This document shows, one piece after another, positions 63,470-64,000 of a stretch of DNA of 64,000 nt (its first letter is position 1; each line of letters opens with the position of its first letter). The stretch is from Mesorhizobium loti. GTDB taxonomy: Bacteria; Pseudomonadota; Alphaproteobacteria; Rhizobiales; Rhizobiaceae. The stretch lies in contig NZ_QGGH01000003.1 of NCBI RefSeq assembly GCF_003148495.1, forward strand, positions 434,001-498,000, in the 5' to 3' direction. The notes under the pieces were generated by a model, which was not told where the DNA came from, made no database searches, and saw nothing but the letters and a program-made list of their open reading frames with translations. A program made the translations under genes and the position numbers.

Positions 63470-64000
63470 ATGAATCCGAACTATCGCAACCTCGCGCTTT
63501 GGGCGATCATAGCGGTCCTGCTCATCGCCCTGTTCAATCTGTTCCAGACGCCGCAGACGCGGGGGGCTTCCAGCGATGTGCCATATTCGCAGTTCCTGCA
63601 GGATGTCGCGGCGGGCCGCGTCAAGACAGTGACCATCGCAGGCGCTCGCATCAGCGGCACCTACACCGACAATGCCAGCGGCTTCCAGACCTATTCGCCC
63701 GGCGACCCTTCACTGGTCTCGCGGCTGCAGGACAAGAACGTCACCATCAACGCGCGGCCTGAAACAGACGGTTCCAATTCGCTGTTCGGCTACCTGATCT
63801 CGTGGCTGCCGATGATCCTCATCCTTGGCGTCTGGATATTCTTCATGCGCCAGATGCAGTCCGGGTCCGGGCGCGCCATGGGCTTCGGCAAGTCCAAGGC
63901 CAAGCTGCTCACCGAAGCGCATGGCCGCGTCACTTTCCAGGACGTTGCCGGCGTCGACGAAGCCAAGGAAGATCTGGAAGAGATCGTCGAGTTCCTGCGC
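63470..64000 (+). CDS. ftsH: ATP-dependent membrane zinc metalloprotease FtsH, N-terminal part
   Basis: The frame from ATG 63470 runs off the right edge (177 residues). It shows MNPNYRNLALWAIIAVLLIALFN (helix 1), a periplasmic domain with VPYSQFLQDVAAGRVKTVTIAG, helix 2 (WLPMILILGVWIFFMRQMQ), and the start of the AAA domain (VTFQDVAGVDEAKEDLEEIVEFLR). The Walker and HEXXH motifs lie outside the window. FtsH degrades membrane and regulatory proteins. The start lies after GGGAC with 8-base spacing. Confidence 0.95.
   Translation, partial: MNPNYRNLALWAIIAVLLIALFNLFQTPQTRGASSDVPYSQFLQDVAAGRVKTVTIAGARISGTYTDNASGFQTYSPGDPSLVSRLQDKNVTINARPETDGSNSLFGYLISWLPMILILGVWIFFMRQMQSGSGRAMGFGKSKAKLLTEAHGRVTFQDVAGVDEAKEDLEEIVEFLR

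Overview
The window is a chromosomal segment from an alphaproteobacterium of the order Hyphomicrobiales, most likely a Mesorhizobium. This is inferred from the high-GC coding sequence, the gene order ruvCAB / ybgC-tolQRAB-pal-cpoB-tilS-ftsH, a GapR gene, an rcdA gene with a CtrA box, an alpha-type 6S RNA locus before the 5-formyltetrahydrofolate cyclo-ligase gene, and rhizobial palindromic intergenic repeats. No rRNA, tRNA, CRISPR array, transposase or prophage gene was seen. Most of the window is core chromosome with small accessory modules between conserved blocks.

Layout. 1-6 kb: the end of an mmsA-like dehydrogenase gene, a SnoaL-like gene divergent from an HxlR regulator whose upstream region carries a frame-breaking tandem repeat, a small secreted protein, and a 4-hydroxyproline catabolic cluster (GntR regulator, DapA-family deaminase, FAD dehydrogenase, epimerase). 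6-12.7 kb: a branched-chain amino acid ABC transporter (livHMGF, a small membrane protein, livJ) in which LivG carries an unusual C-terminal helix-hairpin-helix extension. 13-16.4 kb: pyruvate carboxylase. 16.7-25.3 kb: gapR, arsC, msrB, and a MoxR / VWA (CoxE-like) / zinc-ribbon metallo-beta-lactamase set that is interrupted by acetyltransferase, LysR and MFS genes. 25.4-28 kb: 6S RNA, 5-FCL, YmdB-type phosphoesterase, TerC.

28-34 kb: an ArsR-controlled SRPBCC/VOC operon, YebC, a SelW-like protein, a TetR-controlled NmrA/DUF1772 pair and rpmE. 34-49 kb: an MsbA-type exporter, M32 carboxypeptidase, an OmpA/MotA-like inner-membrane pair, a MITE-like element, HlyIII, an inositol-phosphatase-like gene, efp, a Sel1 protein, a ThiE-like protein, a DMT exporter with a divergent Lrp regulator, a methyltransferase and several membrane proteins. 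49.9-50.8 kb: a predicted small RNA and rcdA, each preceded by a TTAA-N7-TTAA CtrA-type site. 50.9-53.8 kb: ruvC and ruvAB separated by a toxin-antitoxin pair. 53.9-64 kb: a GH5 glycosidase, then ybgC, tolQRAB, pal, cpoB, tilS and the start of ftsH.

The main points for follow-up are the LivG-HhH fusion, the CtrA-box small RNA, the toxin-antitoxin pair inside ruvCAB, the frame-breaking repeat before the HxlR gene, the 212-bp inverted-repeat element at 40.9 kb, and the MFS gene that reads through into the 3' end of moxR. I found no convincing wholly new multi-gene defence or metabolic system.
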